Shown piece after piece: positions 8,531 to 19,015 of a stretch of 64,000 nucleotides of DNA. The notes beneath the pieces are model-generated. The model had not been told where the DNA came from, did not search any database, and saw only the letters and a program-made list of their open reading frames with translations. The position numbers and the translations under genes were made by a program. Source of the stretch: an uncultured beta proteobacterium (lineage in GTDB: Bacteria > Pseudomonadota > Gammaproteobacteria > Burkholderiales > Burkholderiaceae_C); the NCBI GenBank assembly GCA_903886275.1, contig CAISLN010000038.1, positions 1 to 64,000 on the forward strand. The letters run 5' to 3'. How positions within the stretch are numbered: position 1 is the first letter of the stretch; every line of letters begins with the position of its first letter.

Positions 8531-8760
8531 GCCAGGAACCTGCGCTGCACAGGGTAAGTCCCGATGCCGCAGGCCAAAGCGGGCGGTTACAGTCGGTTCG
8601 TTCGCGTGTTGGAGCATTCATTCCATCGGCACGAGACCTGTTAGGCAATCGACCCCGAGGAACAGCCGCTGGACAAAGTATCAAAGCGGCAACTGCAAGC
8701 AAGAACAGTGGCACCCCGATGTGCCACAGAAAAGCACCAGCAACCCTGGTGCTTTTTTTT
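8531..8760 (+). ncRNA. Candidate small RNA ending in a tandem-hairpin terminator
   Basis: This 291-nt gap has no convincing reading frame. Its 3' part holds two adjacent strong stems: GTGGCAC-cccgat-GTGCCAC at 8708-8727, then a perfect 10-bp terminator stem at 8731-8755 followed by a T run to 8760. Such an arrangement can be the 3' end of an sRNA or the 3' UTR of the GMC gene. No clear promoter was identified, and the 5' end given is only the end of the GMC gene. The call is speculative except for the terminator. Confidence 0.25.
8731..8760 (+). terminator. Rho-independent terminator after the GMC oxidoreductase gene
   Basis: A perfect 10-bp stem, AAAGCACCAG (8731-8740) and CTGGTGCTTT (8746-8755), encloses the five-base loop CAACC. 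It is followed by an unbroken T run to 8760. It separates the antiporter/GMC transcription unit from the TSUP gene that starts 62 nt further on. Confidence 0.93.
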
Positions 8761-8821
8761 GCCCGGTCTTCGGTAGCATGCGCGCCCAGGGCGCTGCACA
8801 GTCGGATGCGACAATGCCGGC

Positions 8822-9580
8822 ATGGAAATGCTTGTAGTGACGCTGGCCTCGTTGTTCGCCGGTTTTGTGGATTCGATGGTGGGCGGCGGCGGCTTGATTC
8901 TGGTACCGGCCCTGCTCAGCACTTTCCCCAATGCCCATCCGGCCACGCTGTTTGGCACCAACAAGGGCGCCTCGGTCTGGGGCACCGGCATGGCCACCTG
9001 GCAGTACAGCCGCCGGGTCACCATGCACTGGAACGTGATGCTGCCAGCGGCAGCGGCCGGCTTCATCGCGTCACTCGCCGGGGCTTGGTTGGTCACCTTG
9101 GTGTCGCCCGAATACCTGCGCAAGACGCTACCCGCCATTTTGCTGCTGGTGCTGGGTTACACCCTGGCCAAGAAGGAACTCGGGCGCCACCACGCACCCC
9201 GCTTCAACGGCCGCATGGAGGCCGCAATGGCCTGCTGCATAGGCGCGGTGATCGGCTTTTACGATGGCTTTTTCGGGCCTGGCACCGGCAGCTTTTTTGT
9301 CTTCTGCCTGGTGCGTTTTTTGGGCTACGACTTTTTGCATGCCTCGGCCGCAGCCAAGCTGCTCAACACCGCCACCAACATCTCGGCCCTGGCCCTGTTC
9401 ATCGCCAAGGGCCACATCTGGTGGCACTTCGCCCTGGTCATGGCCGTCGCCAATGTAGTGGGCAGTCTGGCTGGCACGCACATGGCGCTCAAGCACGGCA
9501 CCGGCTTCGTGCGCTGGGTTTTTATCGCCGTGGTCTCGGCGCTGATTTGCAAGACCGGCTTTGATGCATTCCGGCTCTAG
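8822..9580 (+). CDS. TSUP family (TauE/SafE) membrane transporter
   Basis: The 252-residue protein has about eight hydrophobic segments and the duplicated family pattern: FVDSMVGGGGLILVPALL near the N terminus and GFYDGFFGPGTGSFFVF in the second half. TSUP proteins export or import sulfite, sulfonates, sulfoacetate or related anions, and the substrate here is unknown. The gene has its own upstream terminator boundary. Its TAG stop at 9578-9580 interlocks with the stop of the convergent mrdA gene in the palindrome CTAG. Confidence 0.88.
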   Translation: MEMLVVTLASLFAGFVDSMVGGGGLILVPALLSTFPNAHPATLFGTNKGASVWGTGMATWQYSRRVTMHWNVMLPAAAAGFIASLAGAWLVTLVSPEYLRKTLPAILLLVLGYTLAKKELGRHHAPRFNGRMEAAMACCIGAVIGFYDGFFGPGTGSFFVFCLVRFLGYDFLHASAAAKLLNTATNISALALFIAKGHIWWHFALVMAVANVVGSLAGTHMALKHGTGFVRWVFIAVVSALICKTGFDAFRL

Positions 9581-11565
9581 CGTGACCCACCGGTCAGCTT
9601 GGGCGAGGCGGCCTGGGTCTTGGCCACAGGAGGCCAGGGCATGTCTGCTACCAAGCGCGGCTTGCCAATGGGAGTGGCGGCTTGGCCCTTGCTGACAGCG
9701 GCCAGGTCTTCCTCGTTGGGGTATTGGCCCGCCAGCCAATAGTCCAGCACCCTGCGCGCTATGGGTGCTGCATGCTCGGCACCGAAGCCGGCATTTTCCA
9801 CCACCATGGCAATGGCAATCGTCGGGCTTTCGGCCGGCGCATAAGCGGTATAGAGCGCGTGGTCGCGCAAATGCTCGGCCAGTTTGCCGGCATCGTATTT
9901 CTGGTCCTTGCCGATGCCCACGGCCTGGGCCGTACCGGTCTTACCGCCGCTGCTGTAGCTGGCTCCTACAAACACACGCGCCGAGGTGCCCTCCAGCGTC
10001 ACCCCGACCATGGCCTTGCGGATGATGTCGATGTTGGCGGCGTTCAGTCCCAGGTCCACCGCAGGTGGCGCCACGGCTGACACGGTGTTATGGGTCACTG
10101 CATCCTGGATGCTGGTCACCAGATGCGGCGGATGGCGCACACCATTGTTGGCCACGGTGGCCACGGCCTGCGCCAGTTGCAGCATGGTGAAGCTGTTGTA
10201 GCCCTGGCCGATGCCTAAGGAGATGGTTTCACCGGCGTACCACTTCTGCTGGTCAGCGCGCTTGTAGGCGCGGCGCTTCCAGTCGGTGGAGGGCAAGAGG
10301 CCGCGCGTCTCGCCCAGGATATCGACCCCGGTCAGGTTGCCAAAACCGAAGCGCTGCATTTGCTCGTGGATGGTGTCCACACCCATCTCGTTGGCCAGGG
10401 TGTAGTAGTAGGTGTCGCAGGAGACGACGATGGAGCGGTACATGTTCACCGCGCCGTGGCCGCCCTCTTTGTCATCGCGAAAGCGGTGGTTGCCAAACAT
10501 GAAGTAGCCGGGGTCGGACACGGTGTATTCAGGGCTGCGGCTGCCCGTCTCCAGCGCGGCCAGGGCCATAAAGGGTTTGTAGGTACTGCCAGGCGGGTAG
10601 GTGCCGCGCAGGGCGCGGTTGAGCAGTGGCTTGTCGGGCGACTCATTGAGGGCCTGCCAGCTTTCGCTGTCTATGCCCTCGACAAACAGATTCGGATCAA
10701 AGGTAGGCTTGCTGACAAAGGCCAGCACTTCGCCGGTCCTGGGGTCCATGGCCACCAGGGCACCGCGGCGCTCGCCAAACATGGCTTCGATCAGGCCCTG
10801 CAGCTTGATGTCGATGGACAGCTTGACGGTGTTGCCCGGCGTGGCCGGGTTGCTGGCGAGCTTGCGCATGGCGCGCCCGCCGGCCGAGGTTTCGATCTGT
10901 TCCACACCGGTGGTTCCATGCAACTCTACTTCGTAGCTTTGCTCGATGCCGAGCTTGCCCATGTATTCGGTGCCGCGGTAGTTGTCCGGGTCGTCGCCCT
11001 CGTCGATCTTTTCCTTCTCCGACTGGTTGATGCGGCCTATGTAGCCAATCACATGGCTGGCCAGTTCGCCGTAGGGGTAGTTGCGAAACAGCCTGGCCTT
11101 GATTTCCACGCCGGGGAATCGGTAACGCTGGGCGGCAAAGCGGGCCACCTCGTGGTCGGTGAGGCGGGTGCGAATGGGCAGCGACTCGAAGCTGCGCGAC
11201 TCTTCCAGCAGCTTTTTGAAGCGCCGGCGGTCGCGCGGCGTGATGTCCAGCACCCCGGACAAATCGTCCAGCAACTCTTCCAGCGGCCGACTTTTGCTGG
11301 GGGTAATTTCCAGCGTATAGGCCGAGTAATTGCTGGCCAGCACAATGCCGTTGCGGTCCAGGATCAGACCGCGGTTGGGCACGATGGGGACCACCGAGGT
11401 GCGGTTGTTTTCGGCCTGGGCGCGCAAATCCTCATGGCGCCAGACCTGCAGGTAGAGCAGGCGCGCAATCAGCAGCAAAAAGCAAAACATCGCAGCCAGG
11501 CTGAGCACGAAGACACGGGAGCGAAAGCGCGCCAGGTCCACTTCGACGTTGCGCAGGACGGTCAT
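9577..11565 (-). CDS. mrdA: Penicillin-binding protein 2, peptidoglycan D,D-transpeptidase
   Basis: The 662-residue protein has an N-terminal membrane anchor (about 18-38), a PBP dimer domain and a transpeptidase domain. The active-site serine is in PPGSTYKPF near residue 325, the SxN-type element is SCD in VVSCDTYYYTLANEMGVD, and KTG is in GGKTGTAQ. It cross-links peptidoglycan for lateral wall elongation with MreBCD and RodA. It follows mreD by 63 nt as the last gene of the mre operon; rodA, often next, is absent here because a convergent gene follows. Its TAG shares CTAG with the TSUP gene. Confidence 0.95.
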   Translation of the reverse strand: MTVLRNVEVDLARFRSRVFVLSLAAMFCFLLLIARLLYLQVWRHEDLRAQAENNRTSVVPIVPNRGLILDRNGIVLASNYSAYTLEITPSKSRPLEELLDDLSGVLDITPRDRRRFKKLLEESRSFESLPIRTRLTDHEVARFAAQRYRFPGVEIKARLFRNYPYGELASHVIGYIGRINQSEKEKIDEGDDPDNYRGTEYMGKLGIEQSYEVELHGTTGVEQIETSAGGRAMRKLASNPATPGNTVKLSIDIKLQGLIEAMFGERRGALVAMDPRTGEVLAFVSKPTFDPNLFVEGIDSESWQALNESPDKPLLNRALRGTYPPGSTYKPFMALAALETGSRSPEYTVSDPGYFMFGNHRFRDDKEGGHGAVNMYRSIVVSCDTYYYTLANEMGVDTIHEQMQRFGFGNLTGVDILGETRGLLPSTDWKRRAYKRADQQKWYAGETISLGIGQGYNSFTMLQLAQAVATVANNGVRHPPHLVTSIQDAVTHNTVSAVAPPAVDLGLNAANIDIIRKAMVGVTLEGTSARVFVGASYSSGGKTGTAQAVGIGKDQKYDAGKLAEHLRDHALYTAYAPAESPTIAIAMVVENAGFGAEHAAPIARRVLDYWLAGQYPNEEDLAAVSKGQAATPIGKPRLVADMPWPPVAKTQAASPKLTGGSR

Positions 11566-11628
11566 GGCAGCAGCGCAGTGCGCGCAGTGTTCTCAAAGAG
11601 CGGCGAAGCCACAAGCGTGGGGGCCATA

Positions 11629-12159
11629 TTAAAGCGGCCGGTTAGCGTCGGGGTCGGGTGCGCGGCGCTGCGGTGCCAGCAACAGCATATTGGCCATCGG
11701 CCAAAGCACCGCTTCGAGCAGTGGCGCCAGCAGCATCGAGGTGCCAGGAAAGGCGCCACCGCCTAGCATGCGCAGGCTAAGTTCCACCAGATGGGCGGCG
11801 GCAAACAAGGGAAACACTTGCAGCGACTGCGAGGCAATCGGAAACCACAGCAGGCGGCGGTGCACGGTGATGGCAAAAAAGCTCAGCACCGTATAGGCCA
11901 TGGCGTTTTGCCCCAGCAGCGCGCCCTGGTGCACATCCACCAGCAGGCCAAAGAAAAAGGCTGCGCCTATGCCCACGCGCAGCGGCTGGTGCACGGACCA
12001 GAACACCAGCACCACGGCCAGCAGATCGGGCACCCAGGCGGCGCGCCCGCTCAGGCCCATGTTCAAGAACATGTCAAACAACAGGCCTGCCAACATGCTG
12101 CCCCAAACGAACAGGGGGTTGGCTGGCAGCAGCAGCTGCTGGCCTGGACGCATGATCAT
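11629..12159 (-). CDS. mreD: Rod shape-determining protein MreD
   Basis: The 176-residue membrane protein has about five hydrophobic segments and the family-like stretches PDLLAVVLVFWSVHQPLRVG and GLLVDVHQGALLGQNAMAY. It belongs to the elongasome and anchors MreC and MreB at the inner membrane. Its start overlaps the end of mreC by 4 nt (ATGA), as usual in this operon. Confidence 0.93.
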   Translation of the reverse strand: MIMRPGQQLLLPANPLFVWGSMLAGLLFDMFLNMGLSGRAAWVPDLLAVVLVFWSVHQPLRVGIGAAFFFGLLVDVHQGALLGQNAMAYTVLSFFAITVHRRLLWFPIASQSLQVFPLFAAAHLVELSLRMLGGGAFPGTSMLLAPLLEAVLWPMANMLLLAPQRRAPDPDANRPL

Positions 12160-13082
12160 GGTTTGGCCTCACCGCGTTTATTGCGTGGCACCGGCGGCGG
12201 CTCAACCGCGGGGCGCTGCGGCAGCTTGTCGGACAGGGGGTCGAGCACCAGCACATGGCTGGCACCAGCCACCACTGCGGCGGGCACGCAATAGATGCGG
12301 GCAAAGATGGCATCCACGCGCCGATCCACCTTCTCCACCCGCGCCACCGGCAGGCCGGGCGGATAGACACCGTCTACGCCGCTGGTGGTGAGCAGGTCAC
12401 CCACCGAGGCATCGGCATTGGCCGCCATGTAGCGCAGCTCCATGGCATCGGCATGGGTGCTGGTGTCGCCAAAGGCCACGCCGCGCGCACCGGTGCGGGT
12501 GTTGAGCACGGGAATGGCGTGGTCACGGTCGGTAATCAGAGTTACCTCGCTCACCATGGGGTACACGCGGGTGACTTGTCCCAGCACACCGCGCTCATCG
12601 AGTACCGGAGCGCCGTTGCTGACCTTATCGAGCAGGCCCTTGTCGATGATCACCTTGCGCGAATAGGGGTCGGCCGAGTCGTACAAGACCTGAGCGGCGA
12701 TGCCGCTGGTGGGAAGGCGCGGGCGCAGTTCGAGCAGCTTGCGCAGGCGTTCGTTTTCCAGCGTCAGTTGATCGACTTGGTTGGCCTTGAGCGACTGCAG
12801 GCCCAGCCTTTTAAAGGCCTCCTCCTTGTCGCGTTGCGCCGCATTCAAGCCATAAAAATAGTCGCGCCCGCCCTGCAGCAGGTGCACCGGTTGCAGGGCC
12901 AGCCACTGCACCGGATAGAGCAGGGCAGCCAGCGCCACGCGCAACGGCTGCATCACCTTGAAGCGGGCGTCCGCCACCATCAAAAACAAGGCCAGGGCGC
13001 TGCAGACGAACAGCTTTGACAGGGCCGAAGGGCCCTGGCGGAAGAACGGAGGGGGAGCGCGGTCCAGCGTACCCAGCGGCAT
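12156..13082 (-). CDS. mreC: Rod shape-determining protein MreC
   Basis: The 308-residue bitopic protein has a single membrane segment (about 23-43), a coiled-coil region (about 65-115, including QLTLENERLRKLLEL) and the beta-rich periplasmic MreC core with GVLGQVTRVYPMVSEVTLITD. It links cytoplasmic MreB to PBP2 and controls its activation. It lies 15 nt downstream of mreB and overlaps mreD by 4 nt. The proline-rich tail (AVEPPPVPRNKR) is typical of proteobacterial MreC. Confidence 0.94.
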   Translation of the reverse strand: MPLGTLDRAPPPFFRQGPSALSKLFVCSALALFLMVADARFKVMQPLRVALAALLYPVQWLALQPVHLLQGGRDYFYGLNAAQRDKEEAFKRLGLQSLKANQVDQLTLENERLRKLLELRPRLPTSGIAAQVLYDSADPYSRKVIIDKGLLDKVSNGAPVLDERGVLGQVTRVYPMVSEVTLITDRDHAIPVLNTRTGARGVAFGDTSTHADAMELRYMAANADASVGDLLTTSGVDGVYPPGLPVARVEKVDRRVDAIFARIYCVPAAVVAGASHVLVLDPLSDKLPQRPAVEPPPVPRNKRGEAKP

Positions 13083-13097
13083 CGCTGTCCTTGAAAC

Positions 13098-14195
<1,098 letters not shown>

Positions 14196-14238
14196 TCAGT
14201 AAATACCGTGGAATGGACCTTACGACGAGCGCCAAAGC

Positions 14239-14266
14239 TTGCGTAAGACCAAAGGCAGGATAATAA
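14239..14266 (+). promoter_or_regulatory. Candidate sigma-70 promoter of gatCAB
   Basis: In the 201-nt divergent mreB/gatC gap, TTGCGT (14239-14244) and TAATAA (14261-14266) are separated by 16 nt and lie about 77 nt upstream of the gatC start. Match quality is moderate. A small stem ACGGG-acttcg-CCCGT on the mreB side would fall in the mreB leader. Confidence 0.35.
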
Positions 14267-14342
14267 CCGATCGTCTGGAAAACCCATGACAAGAGGCCTT
14301 GACCAGGCACCGATTTACCTTTGCTTTCAAACCCATTCATTC

Positions 14343-14642
14343 ATGTCACTGACATCTACCGACATTGCGCGCATCGCCCGGCTGGCGCGCTTAGAGCTCA
14401 GCCCCGCGCACAGCGAGCGCATGCTGGGCCAACTCAACAGCTTTTTTGACATCGTGGAACAGATGCGCGCGGTGGACACCACAGGCGTGGAACCCTTGGC
14501 CCATCCGGTAGCCACAATGGGTGAAATCGCGCTGCGCCTGCGCCCCGATGTGGTCAGCGAACCGAACCAGCGCGAAGCCAACCAAAAGAGTGCCCCAGAG
14601 GTCCAGAGCGGACTTTTTCTGGTGCCCAAGGTGATTGAATAA
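14343..14642 (+). CDS. gatC: Asp/Glu-tRNA(Asn/Gln) amidotransferase subunit C
   Basis: The 99-residue protein starts [19 protein letters not shown] and carries the family core [25 protein letters not shown]. GatC stabilises the GatA-GatB interface in the enzyme that converts Glu-tRNA(Gln) and/or Asp-tRNA(Asn) to the amidated forms. Upstream ATGs exist, but this start gives the family N terminus. It is the first gene of gatCAB, with gatA 11 nt downstream. Confidence 0.95.
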   Translation: MSLTSTDIARIARLARLELSPAHSERMLGQLNSFFDIVEQMRAVDTTGVEPLAHPVATMGEIALRLRPDVVSEPNQREANQKSAPEVQSGLFLVPKVIE

Positions 14643-14653
14643 GGCCCCGCACC

Positions 14654-16192
14654 ATGACGACATCCCTCTCCCAAACGTCCCTGCACGACCTCGGTGTGCA
14701 GCAACTGGCCGCCGCTCTGGCCAGCAAACAGATCTCCGCCGTGGAGGCCGCAGAATATTTTCTAAACCGTGGCGCTGCCCACAGCGCGCTGGGCGCCTAT
14801 GTGGACGTGAACCGCGAGGTGACACTGGCCCAGGCCGGCGCCTGCGATGCGCGCCTTGCCGCCGGTACCGCCGGAGCACTCGAAGGCGTGCCGATTGCGC
14901 ACAAGGACATCTTTGCCACGCAAGGCTTTGTCACCACCGCAGGCTCACGCATGCTCAAGGACTACCAATCGCCCTTTGACGCCACCGTGGTGGCCAAACT
15001 GGGTGCGGGCGTGGCAGGCATTGCCGGGGCCGGCATGGTCACCTTGGGCAAGCTCAACTGCGACGAATTCGCCATGGGTTCGAGCAACGAAAACTCGGCC
15101 GTGGCGCCCGTTGGACATGACGCACCCGCAGCGGTGCGCAACCCCTGGAACACGGACCGCATTCCCGGCGGCTCCTCGGGCGGCAGCGCGGTGGCCGTGG
15201 CCGCAAGGCTGGCACCGGCGGCCACCGGCACCGACACCGGTGGATCGATCCGCCAGCCGGCCTCGTTTTGCGGCATCACCGGCATCAAGCCAACCTATGG
15301 CCGCGCCTCGCGTTATGGCATGGTGGCCTATGCCTCCAGCCTGGACCAGGCCGGTCCCATGGCACGCAGCGCAGAGGACTGCGCCCTTTTGCTCAGCGCC
15401 ATGTGCGGCCCCGATCTGGACCGCGACTCCACCTCCCTAGATGTGCCGGCCGAGGACTACAGCCGCAGCTTGAATGATTCCATTGAAGGCCTGCGCATTG
15501 GCATCCCCCAGGAGTTTTTTGGCGCTGGTCTCTCCGACGATGTGCGCGCTGCCGTCAACGCGGCGCTAGCCGAGTTTGAGAAGCTGGGTGCCAAGCTGGT
15601 GCCCATCAGTCTGCCGCGCACCGAGCTGTCGATCCCCGTCTATTACATCATTGCGCCGGCCGAGGCTTCGAGCAATCTGAGCCGCTTTGACGGCGTGAAG
15701 TTCGGCCACCGCGCCAAGCAGTACACCGACCTGGCCGACATGTACCAAAAGACCCGCTCCGAGGGCTTTGGCGAAGAGGTGCAGCGCCGCATCATGATAG
15801 GCACCTATGTGCTGTCGCATGGCTATTACGACGCCTACTACCTGCAGGCGCAAAAGATCCGCCGCATGATTGCCGACGACTTCCAAAACGCCTTCAAGGT
15901 CTGCGATGTGATTGCCGGCCCGGTAGCACCCACGGTGGCCTGGAAGCTAGGCGAAAAGTCCGACGACCCGCTGGCCAATTACCTGGCCGATATCTTTACC
16001 CTGCCGGCCTCGCTGGCAGGTCTGCCGGGCATGAGCCTGCCGGTGGGTTTTTCCAACACGGCGCAGGACCAAGGCATGCCGATTGGCATGCAGTTGATCG
16101 GCAATTATTTCAAGGAAGCGCAGTTGCTCAATGCGGCCCACCGCTTCCAGTTGGCCACGGATTTTCACGCGGCCAAGCCTGCAGGATATTGA
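14654..16192 (+). CDS. gatA: Asp/Glu-tRNA amidotransferase subunit A (amidase)
   Basis: The 512-residue amidase-signature enzyme has the catalytic Lys in [11 protein letters not shown], the Gly/Ser-rich motif [12 protein letters not shown] and the nucleophile region [16 protein letters not shown], which make up the Ser-cisSer-Lys triad. It releases ammonia from glutamine and channels it to GatB for tRNA-dependent amidation. It is in operon order C-A-B; gatB starts 1 nt after its TGA. Length and motifs are normal. Confidence 0.96.
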   Translation: MTTSLSQTSLHDLGVQQLAAALASKQISAVEAAEYFLNRGAAHSALGAYVDVNREVTLAQAGACDARLAAGTAGALEGVPIAHKDIFATQGFVTTAGSRMLKDYQSPFDATVVAKLGAGVAGIAGAGMVTLGKLNCDEFAMGSSNENSAVAPVGHDAPAAVRNPWNTDRIPGGSSGGSAVAVAARLAPAATGTDTGGSIRQPASFCGITGIKPTYGRASRYGMVAYASSLDQAGPMARSAEDCALLLSAMCGPDLDRDSTSLDVPAEDYSRSLNDSIEGLRIGIPQEFFGAGLSDDVRAAVNAALAEFEKLGAKLVPISLPRTELSIPVYYIIAPAEASSNLSRFDGVKFGHRAKQYTDLADMYQKTRSEGFGEEVQRRIMIGTYVLSHGYYDAYYLQAQKIRRMIADDFQNAFKVCDVIAGPVAPTVAWKLGEKSDDPLANYLADIFTLPASLAGLPGMSLPVGFSNTAQDQGMPIGMQLIGNYFKEAQLLNAAHRFQLATDFHAAKPAGY

Positions 16193-16193
16193 T

Positions 16194-17675
16194 ATGGCAA
16201 CTATGCAAGAACCCATCCTTTTGGACCGCCCCGATGCACCGCTGGTTGGCGGCTATGAAGTCATCATCGGCTTCGAGACGCACAGCCAGTTGTCCACGCA
16301 GTCCAAGATTTTTTCGCGCGCCAGCACCGCCTTTGGTGCCGAGCCCAATACGCAAGCCTGCGCGGTCGATCTGGCCCTGCCCGGCACCCTGCCGGTCATG
16401 AACAGGGGTGCCGTGGAACGCGCCATTGCGTTCGGCCTGGCCGTGGGCTCGCACATCGCCGAAAAAAGTATTTTTGCGCGCAAGAACTACTTCTACCCGG
16501 ACCTTCCCAAGGGCTACCAGATCAGCCAGTTTGAGATTCCTGTAGTGCAGGGTGGCAATGTGGAATTCTTCATGGGCGAACGCAAGATGTCGGTGCGCCT
16601 GGTGCGCGCGCATCTGGAAGAAGACGCCGGCAAATCGCTGCACGAGGACTTCATTGGCCAAAGCGGCATCGACCTGAACCGCGCCGGCACACCGCTGCTG
16701 GAAATCGTCACCGAGCCCGACATGCGCTCCAGTTTGGAGGCCGTGGCCTACGCCAAGGAGCTGCACAAGATCGTCACCTGGATCGGTATTTGCGACGGCA
16801 ACATGCAAGAAGGTTCGTTCCGCTGCGACGCCAATGTGTCGGTGCGCCGGCCCGGCGGCAAGCTGGGCACGCGCCGCGAGATCAAGAATCTCAACAGCTT
16901 CAAGTTCATGCAGCAGGCCATCGACTATGAGGTGCGCTGGCAGATCGAGCAGATCGAAGACGGCCACAAGATCCAGCAGGCCACCGTGCTGTTCAACCCC
17001 GATACCGGCGAAACGCGTGCCATGCGCACCAAGGAAGACGCGGCCGATTACCGCTACTTCCCCGACCCCGATCTGCCTCCTCTGTGCATTGCGCGCGAAT
17101 GGGTGGAGAAGGTGCGCGGCGAGATGGCCGAACTGCCCCGCGCCATGGCGGCACGCTTTGAGAAAGACTATGCCTTAAGCGAATACGACGCCACGCAACT
17201 GACGCAAAGCCTGGCGCTCTCCGCCTACTTCGAGGCCGTGAGCAAGGCCTGCGGCCAGCCCAAACTGGCCAGCAACTGGATCACCGGGGAACTGGCCCGC
17301 CGGCTCAACGCGCAGGACCTGTCGATCGAGCAGTCACCGATTCAGCCGCAAACCCTGGCCGCACTGGTCAGCCGCATCAGCGACGCCACCATCTCCAACA
17401 ATGCCGCACGCCAGGTGATGGACGCGCTGTGGGAAGGCAGTAGCAACTCGGTCGAGGCCATCATCGAGGCCAAGGGCCTCAAGCAGATGAACGACAGCGG
17501 TGCTTTAGAAAAAATCGTCGATACGGTGATGGCGGCCAATGCCAAGAATGTGGCCGAGTTCAGGGCCGGCAACGAGAAGGCGCTCAACGCATTGGTGGGC
17601 CAGATCATGAAGGCCAGCCGGGGCTTGGCCAATCCGCAGCAGGTGAATGACCTTCTGCGCGCCAAACTCGCCTGA
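16194..17675 (+). CDS. gatB: Asp/Glu-tRNA amidotransferase subunit B
   Basis: The 493-residue protein begins [19 protein letters not shown] and contains the GatB core [14 protein letters not shown], with [18 protein letters not shown] further on. The C-terminal YqeY-like domain (about 350-493) binds the tRNA. It phosphorylates the misacylated Glu/Asp-tRNA and amidates it with ammonia from GatA. The ATG at 16194, one base after the gatA stop and preceded by AGGA, is the best start; an upstream frame overlapping gatA lacks family similarity. The gene ends 12 nt before the convergent DUF4124 gene. Confidence 0.95.
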   Translation: MATMQEPILLDRPDAPLVGGYEVIIGFETHSQLSTQSKIFSRASTAFGAEPNTQACAVDLALPGTLPVMNRGAVERAIAFGLAVGSHIAEKSIFARKNYFYPDLPKGYQISQFEIPVVQGGNVEFFMGERKMSVRLVRAHLEEDAGKSLHEDFIGQSGIDLNRAGTPLLEIVTEPDMRSSLEAVAYAKELHKIVTWIGICDGNMQEGSFRCDANVSVRRPGGKLGTRREIKNLNSFKFMQQAIDYEVRWQIEQIEDGHKIQQATVLFNPDTGETRAMRTKEDAADYRYFPDPDLPPLCIAREWVEKVRGEMAELPRAMAARFEKDYALSEYDATQLTQSLALSAYFEAVSKACGQPKLASNWITGELARRLNAQDLSIEQSPIQPQTLAALVSRISDATISNNAARQVMDALWEGSSNSVEAIIEAKGLKQMNDSGALEKIVDTVMAANAKNVAEFRAGNEKALNALVGQIMKASRGLANPQQVNDLLRAKLA

Positions 17676-17687
17676 ACTTCAGGCCTC

Positions 17688-18311
17688 CTATTTGCCCGCG
17701 CTGCGCCAGAGTTGGCGCAAGCGGGCGAGTTCGTCATCGAGGCGGCTGTTGATACGTCGCGTCTCTTCTTCCTGGTCGAGAAGGAACTGCTTCTGGGCTG
17801 CCACGTTCTGGCTGTTTTCTTCCGCTTGGCGGCGCAGGTACTGGGGCGCCCTGTTGGGGTCCTTGCGGTAAAACTCCAACTCGTCGTCGAGCTTTTTGCG
17901 CTGCGCAGCCAGTTCCACCAAACGGCTGCTGGCGGCCTGGCTGACCGTTGCAATGTGCGCCAGCGTGGCGGCGCGCACCTTGTCATGCGAGTCCCGGTTG
18001 GGGTAGCGTGACAGCAGTGCCTTGTCCTGGCGGCGCTGCTCGTCTTGGCGGGAGCGCTCTTCGAACTCCTGCTTTTCCCTGGCCTCCTGCTGTGCGCGCT
18101 CGGTGGCGGTCAGACTGGGGCCGATTTTTTGTTTGAGCGTGCCGCTCGGGTTGAGCAGCTTTTGCTCGCGGTCCATGCATTCGGGAATCGGACGGTCGGA
18201 GGTGAGCTTGCGTCCCTGGGCATCGACACAGGTGTAAATGCCCACGGTCTGCGCCGACACGGCTGCGCCCCACAGGCTGCAGCACAACAGTCCTCCCATC
18301 ACCCGCTTCAT
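17688..18311 (-). CDS. DUF4124 domain-containing exported protein
   Basis: The 207-residue protein has an N-terminal signal peptide (about 1-20, ending AVSA-QT) and a DUF4124 segment (IYTCVDAQGRKLTSDRPIPEC). A long charged, probably coiled-coil region rich in Glu, Arg and Gln then runs to the C terminus. DUF4124 proteins are common periplasmic proteins of unknown function in betaproteobacteria. It lies 9 nt downstream of pyrE on the same strand and may be cotranscribed with it. Confidence 0.8.
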   Translation of the reverse strand: MKRVMGGLLCCSLWGAAVSAQTVGIYTCVDAQGRKLTSDRPIPECMDREQKLLNPSGTLKQKIGPSLTATERAQQEAREKQEFEERSRQDEQRRQDKALLSRYPNRDSHDKVRAATLAHIATVSQAASSRLVELAAQRKKLDDELEFYRKDPNRAPQYLRRQAEENSQNVAAQKQFLLDQEEETRRINSRLDDELARLRQLWRSAGK

Positions 18312-18319
18312 AAATCCCT

Positions 18320-19015
18320 TTATTCGACGCCGTAACGCTGACGGTAAGCCAGTACGCGCTGGTGGTCCTGCTCCGAACTGGCATTACCAGCCGCCGCCAA
18401 ATACTGCATCAGATCGGACAGCTTCGCAATCGCACAGACTTGCAAGCCCAGTTTGTTTTGTACGTACTGCACCGCACTATACGGCACGTCTTGGCCGTTT
18501 TCGGTGGCCATCTCCTGGCGATCCAGCGCAATGCACACGGCATGCGGCGTGGCGCCTGCAGCCTCAATGATGGCGATCGACTCGCGCGCGGCAGTGCCGG
18601 CCGACATCACGTCATCGACCACCAGCACCCGACCCTTGAGCGGCGCGCCCACCAGCGTGCCGCCCTCGCCATGGTCCTTGGCCTCCTTGCGGTTGTAGGC
18701 AAAGGGGAGGTTGTGCCCACGCCTGGCCAACTCCACCGCCAGCGCCGCGCCCAGCGGGATGCCCTTGTAGGCCGGGCCAAACAGCATGTCGAAGGCGATG
18801 CCACTTTGCAGCAGACGCTCGGCATAAAATTCCGCCAAACGCATCAGCTTGGCGCCGTCATCGAACAGGCCTGCGTTGAAAAAGTACGGACTCATGCGTC
18901 CCGCCTTGGTCTTGAATTCGCCAAAGCGCAGCACCCCGCACTCCACGGCAAATGCCACAAACGCCTGGGCCAATGGGTCCGCTACCGCGCCTTGCGCAGG
19001 GTCTTGAATCGACAT
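18320..19015 (-). CDS. pyrE: Orotate phosphoribosyltransferase
   Basis: The 231-residue enzyme of pyrimidine synthesis joins orotate to PRPP to give OMP. The PRPP-binding signature [13 protein letters not shown] and the N-terminal [19 protein letters not shown] are clear. The ATG at 19013-19015 has AAGGAA six nt upstream. A longer in-frame extension exists but would run inside xth. The start codon overlaps or closely faces the divergent xth start, so there is essentially no intergenic space. Confidence 0.93.
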   Translation of the reverse strand: MSIQDPAQGAVADPLAQAFVAFAVECGVLRFGEFKTKAGRMSPYFFNAGLFDDGAKLMRLAEFYAERLLQSGIAFDMLFGPAYKGIPLGAALAVELARRGHNLPFAYNRKEAKDHGEGGTLVGAPLKGRVLVVDDVMSAGTAARESIAIIEAAGATPHAVCIALDRQEMATENGQDVPYSAVQYVQNKLGLQVCAIAKLSDLMQYLAAAGNASSEQDHQRVLAYRQRYGVE

